DNA of 64,000 bases from Pilasporangium apinafurcum (lineage: Eukaryota > Oomycota > Peronosporomycetes > Pythiales > Pythiaceae). Location of the stretch: the NCBI GenBank assembly GCA_001600495.1, contig BCKE01000004.1, forward strand, positions 607,852 to 671,851, given 5' to 3'. Position numbers and translations under genes: made by a program. How positions within the stretch are numbered: position 1 is the stretch's first letter; the number at the start of each line of letters is the position of its first letter. The notes beneath the pieces were generated by a model. The model was not told the origin of the DNA, ran no database searches, and saw nothing but the letters and a program-made list of their open reading frames with translations. Positions 33,815 to 45,880 of this stretch are shown here, piece after piece.

Positions 33815-35247
33815 TTAGTTGTACTCTGGGTAAAACGTTCCTTTTTTCACGACATACTCAATAGGTGGGTCCACCATCTCGTAAACCACTTGCTCCCATT
33901 GTGTCGCACGTAGTAACACTAGATCTGCCTGCTTGCCGACTTCCACACTACCATGTGTCTTTGAGCGATTGATTGATGCTGCCGCATTGATCGTGGCACC
34001 CACGAGCGCTTCCTCTATGGTCATACCAAAGAGCACACAGGCCATGTTCATGGTCATAGGCATCGAGAGGCAGTGCGCGTTCGGGTTGAAATCGCTTCCC
34101 AATGCCACAGGGACGCCAGCGGAGATCATATCACGTGCTGGTGGATTAGGGAGCTTCAGAATGTACTTGGTGGTGGGTAACAACACTGCAAAGATCGGTT
34201 CCGGAGTATGTGCCGCCATCGCGTTGATATCATCTGCAGTCAGCATCTCACAATGAGAAATCGCGCGAGCGTGGACATTCGCAGCTAATTTGCCCGACTG
34301 CATAGGGTGAATCTCATCCCCATGGAAATTGACTTGGAGACCGGCTTGGACGCCAGCTTCGAGGATACGGGCACTGTCGTCGTGTTCAAACACACCTTTC
34401 TCACAAAACACATCGCTACATAACACGAGGCAAATGCTAAGTCAGTCCCACCTAGAATATAATGATATACGCATGGACATACATGAATTCTGGAGAGATC
34501 ACTCCTTCTTGTTTGGCCTTCATGACAGCTGGGATTTGTTTATTCACGATATCATCCGTTGCAGCAGCCGCAGTCATGCCATCAGGAACGGAATGTCCAC
34601 CCAGAAAATTCGAAACAATCTCCACGGGGTGCTTGGCATTATGCAACACACGGAGCATCTTGACTTCAGTTTCAGCATCCAGTCCGTATCCACTTTTGGC
34701 TTCGATCAACGTGGTGCCGCTGCGCAGCATGCGGTCCAGCCGCTGATGAAGAAGTCGTGCGAGTTCTTCCTCACTGCTCTTTCGAGTAGCACGTACTGTA
34801 TTGTTAATGCCACCACCGCTTGCATGGACCTAATGTATGCAAAACAAAGATAGTGAAAATGAGCTCGTACTTAGGGCAGGATCCATCAATCTCACATTTC
34901 CATACCTCCATGTAAGTAGCGCCAGCGAGTTTCATAACGAATTCATTCACACGGTTGCCGCTCCACACCGGATGCGTATGGCCATCTACAAACCCAGGTA
35001 ACACCACAAACTCGCTGCCATCCACTTCTCTCTCAAATCGCACTGGTTGTGGCTGTTGGTTCAGCCATTCCTGTACGTCCTCATTTGTGCCAACCGCAAC
35101 GATCTTGCCGTCATGATCAACAACGAGTGACGCATTTTTCAAAACCGCGACGTTTCCTTGTGCAGCGCCTGCTTTAAACGGTTCATGGTTGGCGCAGACT
35201 TGCACGATCTCACGTGCATTGACGATACGAAGACGGAAGGAGCTCAT
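33815..35247 (-). CDS. hutI: Imidazolonepropionase (histidine degradation, step 3)
   Basis: Three exons, 35247-34906, 34829-34483 and 34415-33815, 429 aa. An amidohydrolase-fold enzyme: the N-terminal metal motif VLPGFVDGHTHPVWSGNR, then IEAKSGYGLDAETEVKML, NFHGDEIHPMQSG, HCEMLTADDI, and SDFNPNAHCLSMPMTMNMAC with the metal Asp. It hydrolyses 4-imidazolone-5-propanoate to N-formimino-L-glutamate. It is divergent from the HutF/M20 fusion gene, which would act on its product, with 243 bases between the two starts; this arrangement implies coordinated expression. Confidence 0.95.
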
Positions 35248-35490
35248 GTTATGTTATGCTGGTGCGGCTGAGAGTCAATGAAGCTCTTGAGTGTGCGGTT
35301 GAAGTTGCGATCAATGATCGTGGAATGAAGAGCTCCGCTAGTCATTGGAGCATAGGATGGGATGGTAATCCTCCAGTTTACCACGCCTGTTTACCATCGC
35401 GGCTGTTTACCATGGAGGTTTACAGCGTAACCTCCGTGTAACCCAACGATGCACCTCCTCCTTCAACTTACGAGGACCATCATCACATAG
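35248..35490. promoter_or_regulatory. Divergent promoter between hutI and the HutF-M20 fusion gene, with repeated GTTTACCA elements
   Basis: Three exact GTTTACCA octamers lie at 35376-35383, 35389-35396 and 35405-35412, followed by GTTTACA at 35418-35424 (start-to-start spacing 13, 16, 13). The last one is part of a perfect 7-bp inverted repeat, GGAGGTT at 35414-35420 and AACCTCC at 35429-35435. They lie nearer the fusion gene. This looks like clustered transcription-factor sites; no known factor is assigned. Confidence 0.5.
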
Positions 35491-38400
35491 ATGGCTCATT
35501 TGCGGATTTGTATGCGTTGGCGCATCGGTAAGAACGTTTGGCGGCAGCAGCATCTTCATCACTACCATCAATCGGCTTCTTTTCTACGTGGTAATCCTTT
35601 CTTCACTACACTAACTACACGTGGTCTCCAAACATCCTGCTCCTCAGTACACGCAATGGACCAACTTCTCAATAAGCACCATGGCGAAGCGTACACGCTG
35701 GAACCGGAACTTACATGGACTGGCGCGGGGTTTGAAAAGAACATCTGTGTGCATGTCAATGCTGACGGCAAAATTCAAAGCGTCCAACCAAAAGATACCA
35801 CAGTTTGTGCGGGTGCGGGGGGTATTGCGCTACCTGGGTATGCACTCTTGCCAGGGATGGTGAACGCGCATTCACATGCGTTCCAACGCGGGCTGCGTGG
35901 ATTGGGTGAGACCTACGCGAAGGACGCGACAGCGCAATCGAGTTTTTGGACCTGGCGAGAGGAAATGTACAAGCTCGTGGGTGGGATGACCCAGCAGCAG
36001 ATTTATGACCTCACGAAGCAGTGCTTTTCGGAGATGCTGGATGCGGGAATCACGAGTGTCGGCGAGTTCCATTACTTCCACCATGCACGACCAGAGGAAG
36101 AGCATGATGGAAAGAATCGGTTCTTTGCCTATGATGAAACGGTGTTACAGGCAGCCAAAGATGTTGGTATTCGTGTGGTGTTGCTGAACGCTTATTATGA
36201 ACACGGCGGATTCCAGCGCGCTCCCATGTCAGAATCGCAGAAACGGTTTAAAGTATCTTCCCATGACGAGTATTGGCGCCAAATGGATGCGCTGGCGAAG
36301 AAATTAGCACCGACACAGACGATTGGTGTGGTGGCACATTCCATGCGTGCCGTGGAGCTGCGCGATATTGTGCAGTTGCATGAAGAAAGCGTGCGTCGTG
36401 GACTCGTGTTCCATATTCACTTGGAAGAACAGGTAAGAGAAATGGGTTTATATCGTGTAAAGTCGAATACTGGCTTGCTAATTTGTTGGCAACTTCTTAT
36501 CTGTAGACAAAAGAAGTGGACGATTGCCAGGCTGCGAACAATGGAGAGCCCCCGATGGCGCTGCTGTTGAAGAATCTCAAGATCGATGAGAAGTTTACAG
36601 CCGTGCATTGCACTTGGACAAAAGCGGATCAGCTAAAGGAGTTTGTCGAGCGCAAGGGCAACGTCTGTATTTGTCCACTCACTGAGGTGTGTTCATTAAT
36701 ACTTACGTGTTGATGATTTCGAACATCGTATTTACATATGGTTAATCATTTACCATTGGATTTATAGGGCAACCTCGGTGATGGTTTCCCATTTATTGCG
36801 AGCTGCTCGGATCGTATTTGCTTGGGAACAGATTGCAACGCCAGAATTGACATGTGTGAAGAAATGCGGTGGTTGGAATATGCCCATCGCCTTCATCAAA
36901 GCCGTCGGGGTGTTTGCACGGACTCGACCTCCGAAACAGATCTTCCACGTCTCTTGTTTCGATATGCCACGAAAAATGGCGCCGAGTCACTCAACCTCAA
37001 AGTGGTATGTCTTCAGAGTATTGTGCTTTGCGTATTGGGTTATTAGTTAACATAGTGGATATGTGAAACAGGGTGAAATTAAGGAGGGCTATGGTGCCGA
37101 TTTTGCACTGATCGACATCAATGACGAACAATTGAAGTTTGCAACCCCAGCATCACTTATGGGTGCGTTTGTTTTTGGCGCCAACGGAAGTAATGTTGTG
37201 AAAGCAACATCCGTAGATGGCAAATGGCGTCAGACGTCAAAGTCTGCCACATCTGAAGAGATTTCTGTAAAGCCAAGCGAGGGTGATGCATCAGAAACGT
37301 CAGCAGAGCATGTTCAGCAGGTGAAGGCCGCTGCTGAGTTAGCTGATCCCATGAGTGATGATGTGGTGAAACTTTCTTGTGGACTCATGAATATTCCGTC
37401 GACATCTGGTGAAGAAGAGAAGGTAGGAAGAGCGCTCCACAAATGGTTCAAAAACAGAGGGTGGCAGGTGGAACTGCAGAAGGTAGAACCTCAGCAAGAC
37501 GCCGCTGTCAAGGCAGATAGGTACGTACATTCCATCTACACTTTTTGGTCCACGTTTTTGAGACTCAGTCTGAGTTCTGTTACGGCAGATACAATATCTT
37601 TGCAAGCCGCACTGGCAATAAATCTCCACGTTTGCTATTCAATTCGCATATGGACACGGTGCCGCCTTTTCTTCCAGCTCGAACTGATGGGGAAACGCTT
37701 TATGGACGTGGCTCATGTGATGCCAAGAGTTTAATTGCAGCACAGATGATTGCTGCTCAAAAGCTGGTAGAAGCTGGCTATGAGAGCGATGTTGGACTTC
37801 TCTACGTTGTCTCTGAAGAGACGGATCATAGTGGGATGAAGAAGGCGAACGAGCTTGGATTATCACCACGTAACATGGTCGTCGGTGAACCAACTGCCCT
37901 TAAGATGATTAAAATGCAGAAAGGAATTCTGAAGATCCGATTAACTCGTCGCGGAGTTGCAGCACACAGTGGTAGGACGAAACTTTACCTTGTCTTGACG
38001 TCATCGAAGAAAAACGAAAAATTCATGCAATACGCTTTTGTTTTACCTTGTAGGTTATCCACACTTGGGAGAATCCGCGATTGACCCGTTGATTGATGTT
38101 CTCCATGATTTGAAGCATGCCGATTGGCCAAAGTCCAAGGATCTCGGTGATACGACGTTGAACGTGGGCATCATTAGTGGCGGACAAGCTGCCAATGCTC
38201 TGGCTGAACATGCTTCGGCAATGCTCATGTTCCGCTTGACAACCAATCCAGAAAGCATTTTGCAACGCGTAAAGGTTAGTTTCAGATCGCTGATCCAAGT
38301 GAGTGTTTGCATTTATTGCTCATTGTGCTCGCTGTTTACCGTGTTCTGCAGGAAATCGTCGCGAATCGTGTCGATGTGGAGCTATACTCGTCCAATGCAC

Positions 38401-38615
38401 CAGTACACCTGTCTGTGGTTGAAGGCTACGAAACTGATGTCGCATCGTTCAACACGGATATCCCATACTTTCAGTTTGATGGGAAAGCATATCTGGTCGG
38501 TGCTGGTAACATCACCGATGCACATTGCTCACGTGAATTCATCGAAATCGATGATTTGAAGACACTCGTCGATTACTACTTCACTTTGGGCAAAAAGCTT
38601 ATTGAGGACAACTAA
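35491..38615 (+). CDS. Fusion of formimidoylglutamate deiminase (HutF-type amidohydrolase) with an M20-family deacylase
   Basis: Seven exons: 35491-36432, 36507-36686, 36768-37004, 37072-37520, 37589-37971, 38054-38274 and 38352-38615; 891 aa, all phases closing. Residues 1-55 are basic and Ser/Thr-rich, like a mitochondrial presequence. The HutF domain (about 65-500) has LLPGMVNAHSHAFQRGLRG, VGEFHYFHH, VFHIHLEEQTKEVDDC and LGTDCNARIDMCEEMRWLEY. A Ser/Glu-rich linker leads to an M20 domain (about 560-890) with metal ligands in LLFNSHMDTVPP, LYGRGSCDAKS, VVSEETDHSG, VVGEPTALK and a terminal DAHCSREF. The linker and both domain edges are in one exon (37072-37520), so this is a true fusion. HutF makes N-formylglutamate and ammonia; the M20 half could be a deformylase (inference). 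Confidence 0.9.
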
Positions 38616-38706
38616 AATCTCAAGTCCATATGCTGATTAGGATTAATCGAAAGCGACTCAATTAAGATGTGTTTGTATATATGCGCGTATTCATTAGACG
38701 ATCACT

Positions 38707-41022
38707 TCATGTAGCACCAAACTGGGCAGCTTCTAAGTCAAACAAAATTGGATCTAAATTCGCCCATTCAGCACGCCACTCAATTGTCTGCGTGCCAAAG
38801 TTGACACCAATGAACTCTTGATATTCACTGAGCCCTCTAAGCGGTCCCAGTTCGAACTTGCCAGCTTTATGATCATCTGAAATATCTTTAGTATGAGGAT
38901 CAGCTTCTTTTGTTCGCAACAAGGCGTGGACATATGCTTGCGCTAACTTTCGCTGCTCAATCGTTTCGTCATCTTCAATTTCTTGGAAAACCGGTCGGTA
39001 TGCTCGAGACCATAAGTGGTAGACAACTGCTTCCGTTGGCGCGAAAAAATCCCACCCTGAGGTCCACAGGCGAGCGCTCATACTCGCTTCTTCTCCAAAG
39101 AATAGAAACCGCAAAGAATCGTCGTATGGCACCTCCTGGATGACTTGCGCTGACGAAAATGCACATCCCGCTGCCCAAAAAAGTGAAGGGTGCGGACTGT
39201 GTCAATCACAGAACGAAGTAAAATGTCAGCATCATCAGATGACAGCGACTAATACTCTCATTGTAGCAATTCAACACATACCTAGTCCGTTTTTGCTTGA
39301 GCCTTTTACTCACTTGCCGCAGAATTCCATTAGAATCAAAATGTGAAGCACATAGAATAGTGGGTCTGGTATCATTTGGAATCTGTAACAGTACAAGATG
39401 AGCACATGAGGATATTCGTAGTATTAATCAGCAGCAATGTGTTAAACTGCTGAGGAGACTCACATTATTGGGCAGGGTATACCCCAGTGGATACGTCGTC
39501 AGGATGGGCTTTGGACTAGGACACTTTTTCAGCTGGTCGAGGAGAAAGACATCCCATCCTCGTCGGAATCGCATGTGGCTATCGATTTGCAGATAGTACT
39601 GCTCCCCGTGCCAAAGCTTTTGAGCATGCGCGCGTGCGACGCATGGTCCCGCTGCATGACGATAGTCCACAAAATATACGCGAACTTTATCTTGCGGATA
39701 TTTGTCATGTAAATAGCGTCGGGTATCATCGCTTTCGTTAGATTGAAGGCATACGCCGACAGTAATTCGCCCAGGAAACATAGCTTTTGATAGCAAATCA
39801 TCGATGGTATGGCGGCATTCAGAGTCTCGGTAACTTGGTATCGCTACAAATATAGTTTCAGGTATGGCTATGACATCCAGAGATGTAATAGAGAGCGGTG
39901 GAGGGCTTGTAGGTGTCGAAGATGGTGGTGTTGAGACTGAAGATACCGTTGCCGACGCTACAGACTCGTGTTTTATCTTTCCGTAATACCAGATCGTCAA
40001 CGCCATTCGATCGTGGAACGTGGGTAAGACTTCATGCTCCACATCATAGCTCCGAAACATCACCAGCGTGTCTAGCTGTGGCGCGATGTCCCAATGACAC
40101 TGAGCATCTGACGGTAAATTACCATCTTTCACGTAGACTCGAATTTGTCCTTCGTGCTCTGGCTGCCAATTTTCATTTAGATAGTAGACACACGTGATGA
40201 GACGCGCCAAATCACTTGACGACGAAGATGACAGAAGTCCATCGGCATGCGCAGTCGAGTAAGTATCTATGTGCTTCACAAACCGACTGCCATCTCCAGG
40301 ATAGATGGCGAATTGTGTGGATGTAACGTTACGAAGATCCAAATCGGGGGACGCCTTCTTTAACCCATAAGCCAACGATTCTACTTGTTTCATGAGGTGC
40401 ACAATCGAAGGATGCAACTCACCATTGGGATTGTTAAGGTCATTTGGTCGTTGCAGCCAGCAGATACGATCGCCACGCACAGCTCGTTCATTCCGGAGTG
40501 ATTCGCCATGACCAACTTTTGCTTCGTGTAGTTCTTTTGTTTGCGCTAACTCCAATAAGGCATCCCGGACGGCTACTGCTTGATCTACACCAAGGAAATT
40601 ATTCTTTACGACAAAACCTGGTGAGTCTGGATGCTTCAACACTGACCAACACGACACAACACTAGGTCAATTACAATAACCAGAGACAAACATGAGCTTC
40701 TTTGCTATATATACCTACCAAAAAGATCAGAAGGATTAAGCTTCGGCTTCACTACTACACTCTTAGTGTCCACTGTTGTAGTAGGTGCAGTTGATCTCGC
40801 CACTTGATTTGAAGAAAGGAGAACACTCTCTTTTGTCACTGCTGATTTATTTTCTGTGTGCTCTTCTTCTATCTTCGTCTGTTTACCATCAGCAACAGTT
40901 GCAACTGTAGAGGTAACTGGCAGTTTTTCACCAAGCGACGCCTCCACAAGCGCCTGCAACTGCGGTGACAGCGCATTCAACAGCGTCTTTGCTTCCATTT
41001 GTTGTTGCATTTCTCTGACCAA
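38707..41022 (-). CDS. Prolyl 4-hydroxylase / GlcNAc-transferase fusion (Skp1-modifying type)
   Basis: Exons 41022-40719, 40641-39464, 39382-39282 and 39196-38707, 690 aa. Residues about 1-100 are variable. The next about 220 form a 2OG-Fe(II) prolyl hydroxylase (SRFVKHIDTYS gives HxD, ITCVYYLNENW, VEHEVLPTFHDRMALTIWYY gives the distal His and the Arg). After a Ser/Pro/Thr linker comes a glycosyltransferase of the GlcNAc/Gnt1 class (IFVAIPSYRDSECRHTIDDL, ITVGVCLQSN, YYLQIDSHMRFRRGWD with a DxD-like DSH, and AAGCAFSSAQVIQEVPYDD). In protists these two activities hydroxylate a Skp1 proline and cap it with GlcNAc in an oxygen-sensing pathway; that substrate is inferred from family knowledge. Confidence 0.88.
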
Positions 41023-41208
41023 TTCGCCAATTCACCAGTATCGGCACCTATCAAAAAAATGGATTCTGATAATCTGAGTCTGATCTTTTCTTCTGATAAT
41101 TTGTGAGGATGGGTCCATTTTATACCGGTTTTTGTACCGACACAACTCTTAGACAGTTGAAGAAAATTGAAGAGCTACACATCACACCGCCGGGAGAAAC
41201 GTGGGAAG

Positions 41209-43083
41209 ATGTTGCGGAAGAGCGTGGGCGATGTGGTGGTCATCGGCGCGGGCGTGGCAGGATGCTCAGCTTTCTACAATCTCGCTCGATTGAACCGTTC
41301 CACGAAGAATTTCAAGCCGATCTTGGTGGACGCACTTCCTCCATTGTCGCTCACGAGCGCGAATGGATCGTTCAGTTATCGCGACTGGTTTCCGAGCGAC
41401 GAAGAAGCGCCTATGCGCGCTTTGGTCGTGCAATCTATCGATGAACTAGACAAAATCTCGAAAAAAACGAATAATATGATCGGATTGAATCGCAATGGGT
41501 ATTTATTCGTGACGCGCGATCCCGTGAAAGTAGAGCATTTCAAGAAGATGGCGATGTTAATGAGCAACAAAGGCGGTGGTGCGTTGCGTGTTTATGAAGA
41601 AGGAGACCGCCAAGCGCTTGATAGCTATCGCTTCTCGACCGAGCAGATTCAATATGATCTGGATGGGTCGGATTTGCTGCTTGGAATTGAGAATATTGCG
41701 CGAGTGTTCCCGTCACTTAAGGACTCGAAAGCGATTGCTGCTCTGCATGTACGACGATGTGGATCGATGAATCCGTTCAAGCTGGTGAGACAACAAGTTT
41801 ATAAAAAAAACGAGCTGCTTGATCGGTGGAATTAGAATCGAACTGACGATATATTGTATACTGGGGATGGTGACAAAGTAGGGCAACTATGAACTCACGA
41901 AAGCCGTCGAGTACTGTCCCCATGCGCAAATCCTTCGTGGCAAAGTCACAGATATATTTGCAGTGGGAGGAAAGATCAGTGGAGTCAAAGTCGAGTCGGA
42001 TCAGGGTGAATCCCATCACATATCTACACCACATGTTGTATTCGCAACAGGTCCTCTTTTTGAGAAGACAATGGAGATTCTCAAAAAGCGTAACCTTTCA
42101 AGCTTTGATGTGCCGATCATCAATGAATTGCATTGTCGTGCACTTTTTGACGACCCCAATCAAGTGATGCCACCGACTACACCGCTCACATTCGATTCGG
42201 ATCATTGTGGTAAACTACCGGTAGGCTTAACCTTGCCAAGCGAAGGACATATGGATTTTTGAATGAGGAGCCTCACATCCTTACTTCTGTCACTAGTTTA
42301 CAGACGAAGAGCGCAAGAAGATAGCTGCGAACCCTTTGGCGTCGCGAATGCTCGAAGAATATCCATCTGGTACAACCGTTTTTACGTTGTGAAACGGCCA
42401 TGGTAAGGTCTTTGATCTTTCACGTGTTGTTGGGTACCCCTGTAGGTGTACACGCTCGACCGTACTTGGATTCCAAGATGATGGCAGTGTGGACATATGA
42501 TATAGAGCCTGTACCACCCCATTACCCAGTGGATGATGTGCTGGACAACAAGTATGATTTGCGATTGATTACGATGCATATTCGATATAGGATCCGCTAG
42601 ATAATCCCTCACTTGTTTGCATCTTGTGCAACAGTTTTCCTGAAACATGTGTTCGCGGTCTCATGAAGTTGTTTCCTCAACTACGATCGTATCTCGACGA
42701 CCCACAAGTTCGTAGCTCTTTCAAGGTAAACGGCGGCTATTATTGCAAGACCATGGACAATATGCCCATGATTGGACCTGCTCCCAGCACTGTCGATGGC
42801 GTCTTCTTGCAATCTGCCATGTCAGGAGTGGGACTCATGTACGTTGATCTAGACAAACAAGCTCTAGAGAATTTCTATGCATTCTAACGATGCATTTCAC
42901 TTGTTCTAATGGCATAGGTCTAGTGGTGCGTCCGGACAGCTTCTGGCTGCTCGTGTAATGGGCGTCGAACCCGAAGGGAAACGACTCGTTGAATACGCAG
43001 ATACCTTTCTTCCTATCCGCTTCGAAGATAAAGCATACGTAGCGTCTCTCGCTGCTGGCCGCAGCCGTATGGGTCAAGTATAA
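41209..43083 (+). CDS. FAD-dependent oxidoreductase (DAO family, FOXRED1/dimethylglycine-dehydrogenase-like)
   Basis: Six exons: 41209-41784, 41882-42209, 42304-42369, 42446-42551, 42635-42838 and 42918-43083, 481 aa. The N-terminal Rossmann motif is VVVIGAGVAGCSAFYNLAR. The C-terminal half has NGGYYCKTMDNMPMIGP and SAMSGVGLM followed by SSGASGQLLAARVMG, the usual FAD-contact end of DAO-fold enzymes. The substrate is probably a secondary or N-methyl amino acid, or it is an assembly factor, but neither can be settled here. The frame is open upstream of the ATG, so a longer N-terminus through an upstream exon is possible. Splice choice between exons 4 and 5 is the least certain. Confidence 0.82.
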
Positions 43084-43200
43084 AACGAACATGAAAGAAA
43101 ACTTCCGGATTAAAACTGACAAGAAGCAAGCAGTGAGTAACGTGACGTGATAAAAGCGTACAAATTTTGCTTTCTATTGTTTTTTGTGTTGTTCCTGTCT

Positions 43201-44421
43201 CTATGATGGGAAGGTTGGCATCACCTCTCGCGCAGTTGGGAGCGGCGCCTCCTTGAAATAATCGTGATCCAGCGCCTCTTTCGCTGAAATCCGTCGCTTT
43301 GGGTCATATGCAAGCATGCGACTAAGCAAGTCAAACCCAGCATTCGAAAGCGGCGATGTCCCTTTCCCAGAGAAAGATGCCCCTGCGAGTGGGAATTTCT
43401 CGCGCAACTTGCTCTGCTTTTGCCATTTCCACCTGATCTTCTGCGTGTTGGGATACTCCGAGAGTCCAGGCCAATTCTCTTCTGTGGGGGATCCCAACAA
43501 CTTGAAAATCTGATCCATTTGGTCCACTTCACCTCTTCCAGGGAAGAGTGGTTTTATCAGCAGCAACTCAGCAAAGATACAGCCGACTGACCACATGTCC
43601 ACCGCTGTCGAGTATTGTGTCGCGCCAAGCAGAAGCTCTGGTGCTCGGTACCAGAGTGTGACCACCAGCTGCGTGTATGCTCTGATGGGCGAGCCATATT
43701 TTCTCGCCAACCCGAAATCGCACACCTTGAGATAGCCATTGTTATCGTAGAGCAGATTACTCGTCTTCAAATCGCGGTGGATGTACCAATTGTCGTGCAT
43801 ATAAGCGACTGCACTGAGCAACGAATGCAGCAAGTACTTAACTTCGGCCTGTAGGAATGGATGCTGCATATGCTTCTCCATGATCGTCTTCAAATCATTC
43901 TCGGCGTATTCCATGACCATGTAGATCTTGTCAGGCGTCGATCCGACGACCATCTCTTTGACTCGAACGATGTTTTGATGTTGCAACGCCAACAGCACGT
44001 TCGTTTCGCGTAGCGCCGTGACGGGGAACCCTTCGTGACACATGTCGGCGCTCATCTTGACCTGTTTCAGCGCGACAATTTCGCCTGTGGCTTTGTCGCG
44101 CGCTTTTGAGACCACGCCGTACGTGCCTTCATCAATTTTGCCAATACGCGCGTAGTTGTCGACGCTGCGGCACCCATGCAAGTAAAAATTATGCATTGCT
44201 GCACCTCCTTTGTAGTTGTATGTTTGAAGAGCTACGTCCGTTTGTGTCAGTGATTCCGTCATAATATCTCGATTATGGTCGTTCTGTTGCTCCTGCGCCT
44301 GCACTAGCTCTTTGTGGTTTTGTTGTTTTCGTTTGTCCCTTTCGTGTTGCTTTTGCTTCTTCTCATTGTCAGAGTTCTCGTCCGAATCCGAATCCCATCT
44401 ATTGCGCTTTCTTCCTGCCAT
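43201..44421 (-). CDS. Cyclin-dependent kinase, CDK11/PITSLRE-like
   Basis: Single exon, 406 aa. Charged Lys/Arg/Asp/Gln-rich N-terminus of about 85 residues, then a complete kinase: Gly loop [11 protein letters not shown], Lys in IVALKQVKM, cyclin-binding helix GFPVTALRE (PITSLRE-type), [23 protein letters not shown]-loop [19 protein letters not shown], and the CMGC insert [20 protein letters not shown]. The best match by feature is CDK11, with [12 protein letters not shown] before the kinase corresponding to its QGCRSVEEF. CDK11 acts with cyclin L in splicing and transcription. The ATG at 44421 is the first in frame. Confidence 0.93.
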   Translation of the reverse strand: MAGRKRNRWDSDSDENSDNEKKQKQHERDKRKQQNHKELVQAQEQQNDHNRDIMTESLTQTDVALQTYNYKGGAAMHNFYLHGCRSVDNYARIGKIDEGTYGVVSKARDKATGEIVALKQVKMSADMCHEGFPVTALRETNVLLALQHQNIVRVKEMVVGSTPDKIYMVMEYAENDLKTIMEKHMQHPFLQAEVKYLLHSLLSAVAYMHDNWYIHRDLKTSNLLYDNNGYLKVCDFGLARKYGSPIRAYTQLVVTLWYRAPELLLGATQYSTAVDMWSVGCIFAELLLIKPLFPGRGEVDQMDQIFKLLGSPTEENWPGLSEYPNTQKIRWKWQKQSKLREKFPLAGASFSGKGTSPLSNAGFDLLSRMLAYDPKRRISAKEALDHDYFKEAPLPTAREVMPTFPS

Positions 44422-44587
44422 TTGGATGTGTGAAGGCAAACTATGACTTAATTATTTTATTTAGTGTGAATGAAACATTTTTGTTCATAAATATTTTGCA
44501 AGGCAACGCATTATCGTCAATTAGTGCATTAAATACATTAATTGGTGTGATATTTTGCTTTGGTATATCTCGAGTTCAAAGCTGAGC

Positions 44588-45880
44588 TCAGCTATTGGTA
44601 CGAAGGTTACTCACTGTGGGTGAGTGCTCTGGTGGTCGAGAGGTCGAGGGTTTCTTTGGTCGAATTACACGTGCCTCTGCAGGGATGACGCTGTAGGTTC
44701 CACGAGGTGCTGGTCTTTCTTTTGGCAGGAGACTCATCTTGATGTCCTGGAGTTTCTTCGTGGCCTCGACGACCTGTTTCGACTCCAAGACTGCCTGAAC
44801 ATTCCGATTTCGCTGTAATAACCGCTTGGAATCAAGATTGCGCTGCTTCAGATGCTCTTTCCTTCTGCCATCGATGCGCTTCAAAAGTGCCTGTAGCTCT
44901 GCTTGCTGTTGCTGCCGCAACTTGGCTTCTTTCCGGGCAAAGACTTGTTTGTACTCGTCGTTCATCTTGGAACGTTCCTCTTCTTCGACTTCATCAGCGA
45001 CTTTTTTTATCTTCTGGGCCTCTGTATAGCATTTCTGTTGGGCGAGACGGTGTTGACGACGACGCCACTCGATGAGTTCTTTCGAAAATTTGGGCGGACG
45101 TTCTAGGATTTCCTGTTGTAGTTTCTCTTGGAACTCGCGGAGATCTGCTGCATGCTTCTCGGTCATTTGCTTGATGTAGGCCTGCGCCATGCGGTCGTAC
45201 TCTTCCAGGTACTGGTCCCATGCCTGATTGAAATCGTTGAACTGCATATTGTGCGCGATCTGAATATCCTGTCGTTCGGCAATTTGTTTTGCCTTTAGCG
45301 ACTTAGATTGTCGCTTAAACTCTTGCTTGCGCAAAGCATTGAGTTGCGTGTCGGCTCGTTGGGCTTCTAAGTAATTCCCATCTTCCTCGCACTTCATTCG
45401 ATACTCTTCCAGGATGGTGATAAATTCCATCATTTTTGGATCTGGACCCAGTCGGAATTGGTCATTTTCCTGTTCTTGTTGTCGCAGATTTGTTTGGATA
45501 AGTGATACAAAGTCATCAAATCGAATGGTGTCATTTTCGTTCGCATACTCGTCCAGTTCATTCAACATCTCTGCTTTGCCATAAGGTCAACACACAGCAT
45601 AGAATTCAGTTTGCGTTCGATTGTACTCAAATCAGTGAAGCAGTCATTGCATGGAACGAACCTTCAGTGGCATTTCGCCCGAGTTTATCTAAGATTGCTG
45701 GAATATGTTCGACTGAGATATACCCATTCTCTTCTTCATCGTAGATATTGAACACCGCTGGATGATTAACATTGAGTAGCATCATTAGAAAATAGATATG
45801 AAATCCTTCCCTCGACTATCATTACCTCGTAATGCTCCCAATTCTTCTGCAGACAAATCATTTACATTTTCTTCCGTCAT
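44588..45880 (-). CDS. EF-hand-like coiled-coil protein
   Basis: Three exons, 45880-45826, 45757-45662 and 45570-44588, 377 aa. Residues 1-75 contain an EF-hand-like pair: VFNIYDEEENGYISVEHI with an acidic loop, then a degenerate one around NENDTIRFDDFVSLI. The rest is a long helical, very charged coiled coil (KRQSKSLKAKQIAERQDIQ, WRRRQHRLAQQKC). The last 50 residues are basic and Ser/Pro-rich. Proteins of this shape are often flagellar or cytoskeletal; no specific orthologue was recognised. Confidence 0.8.
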
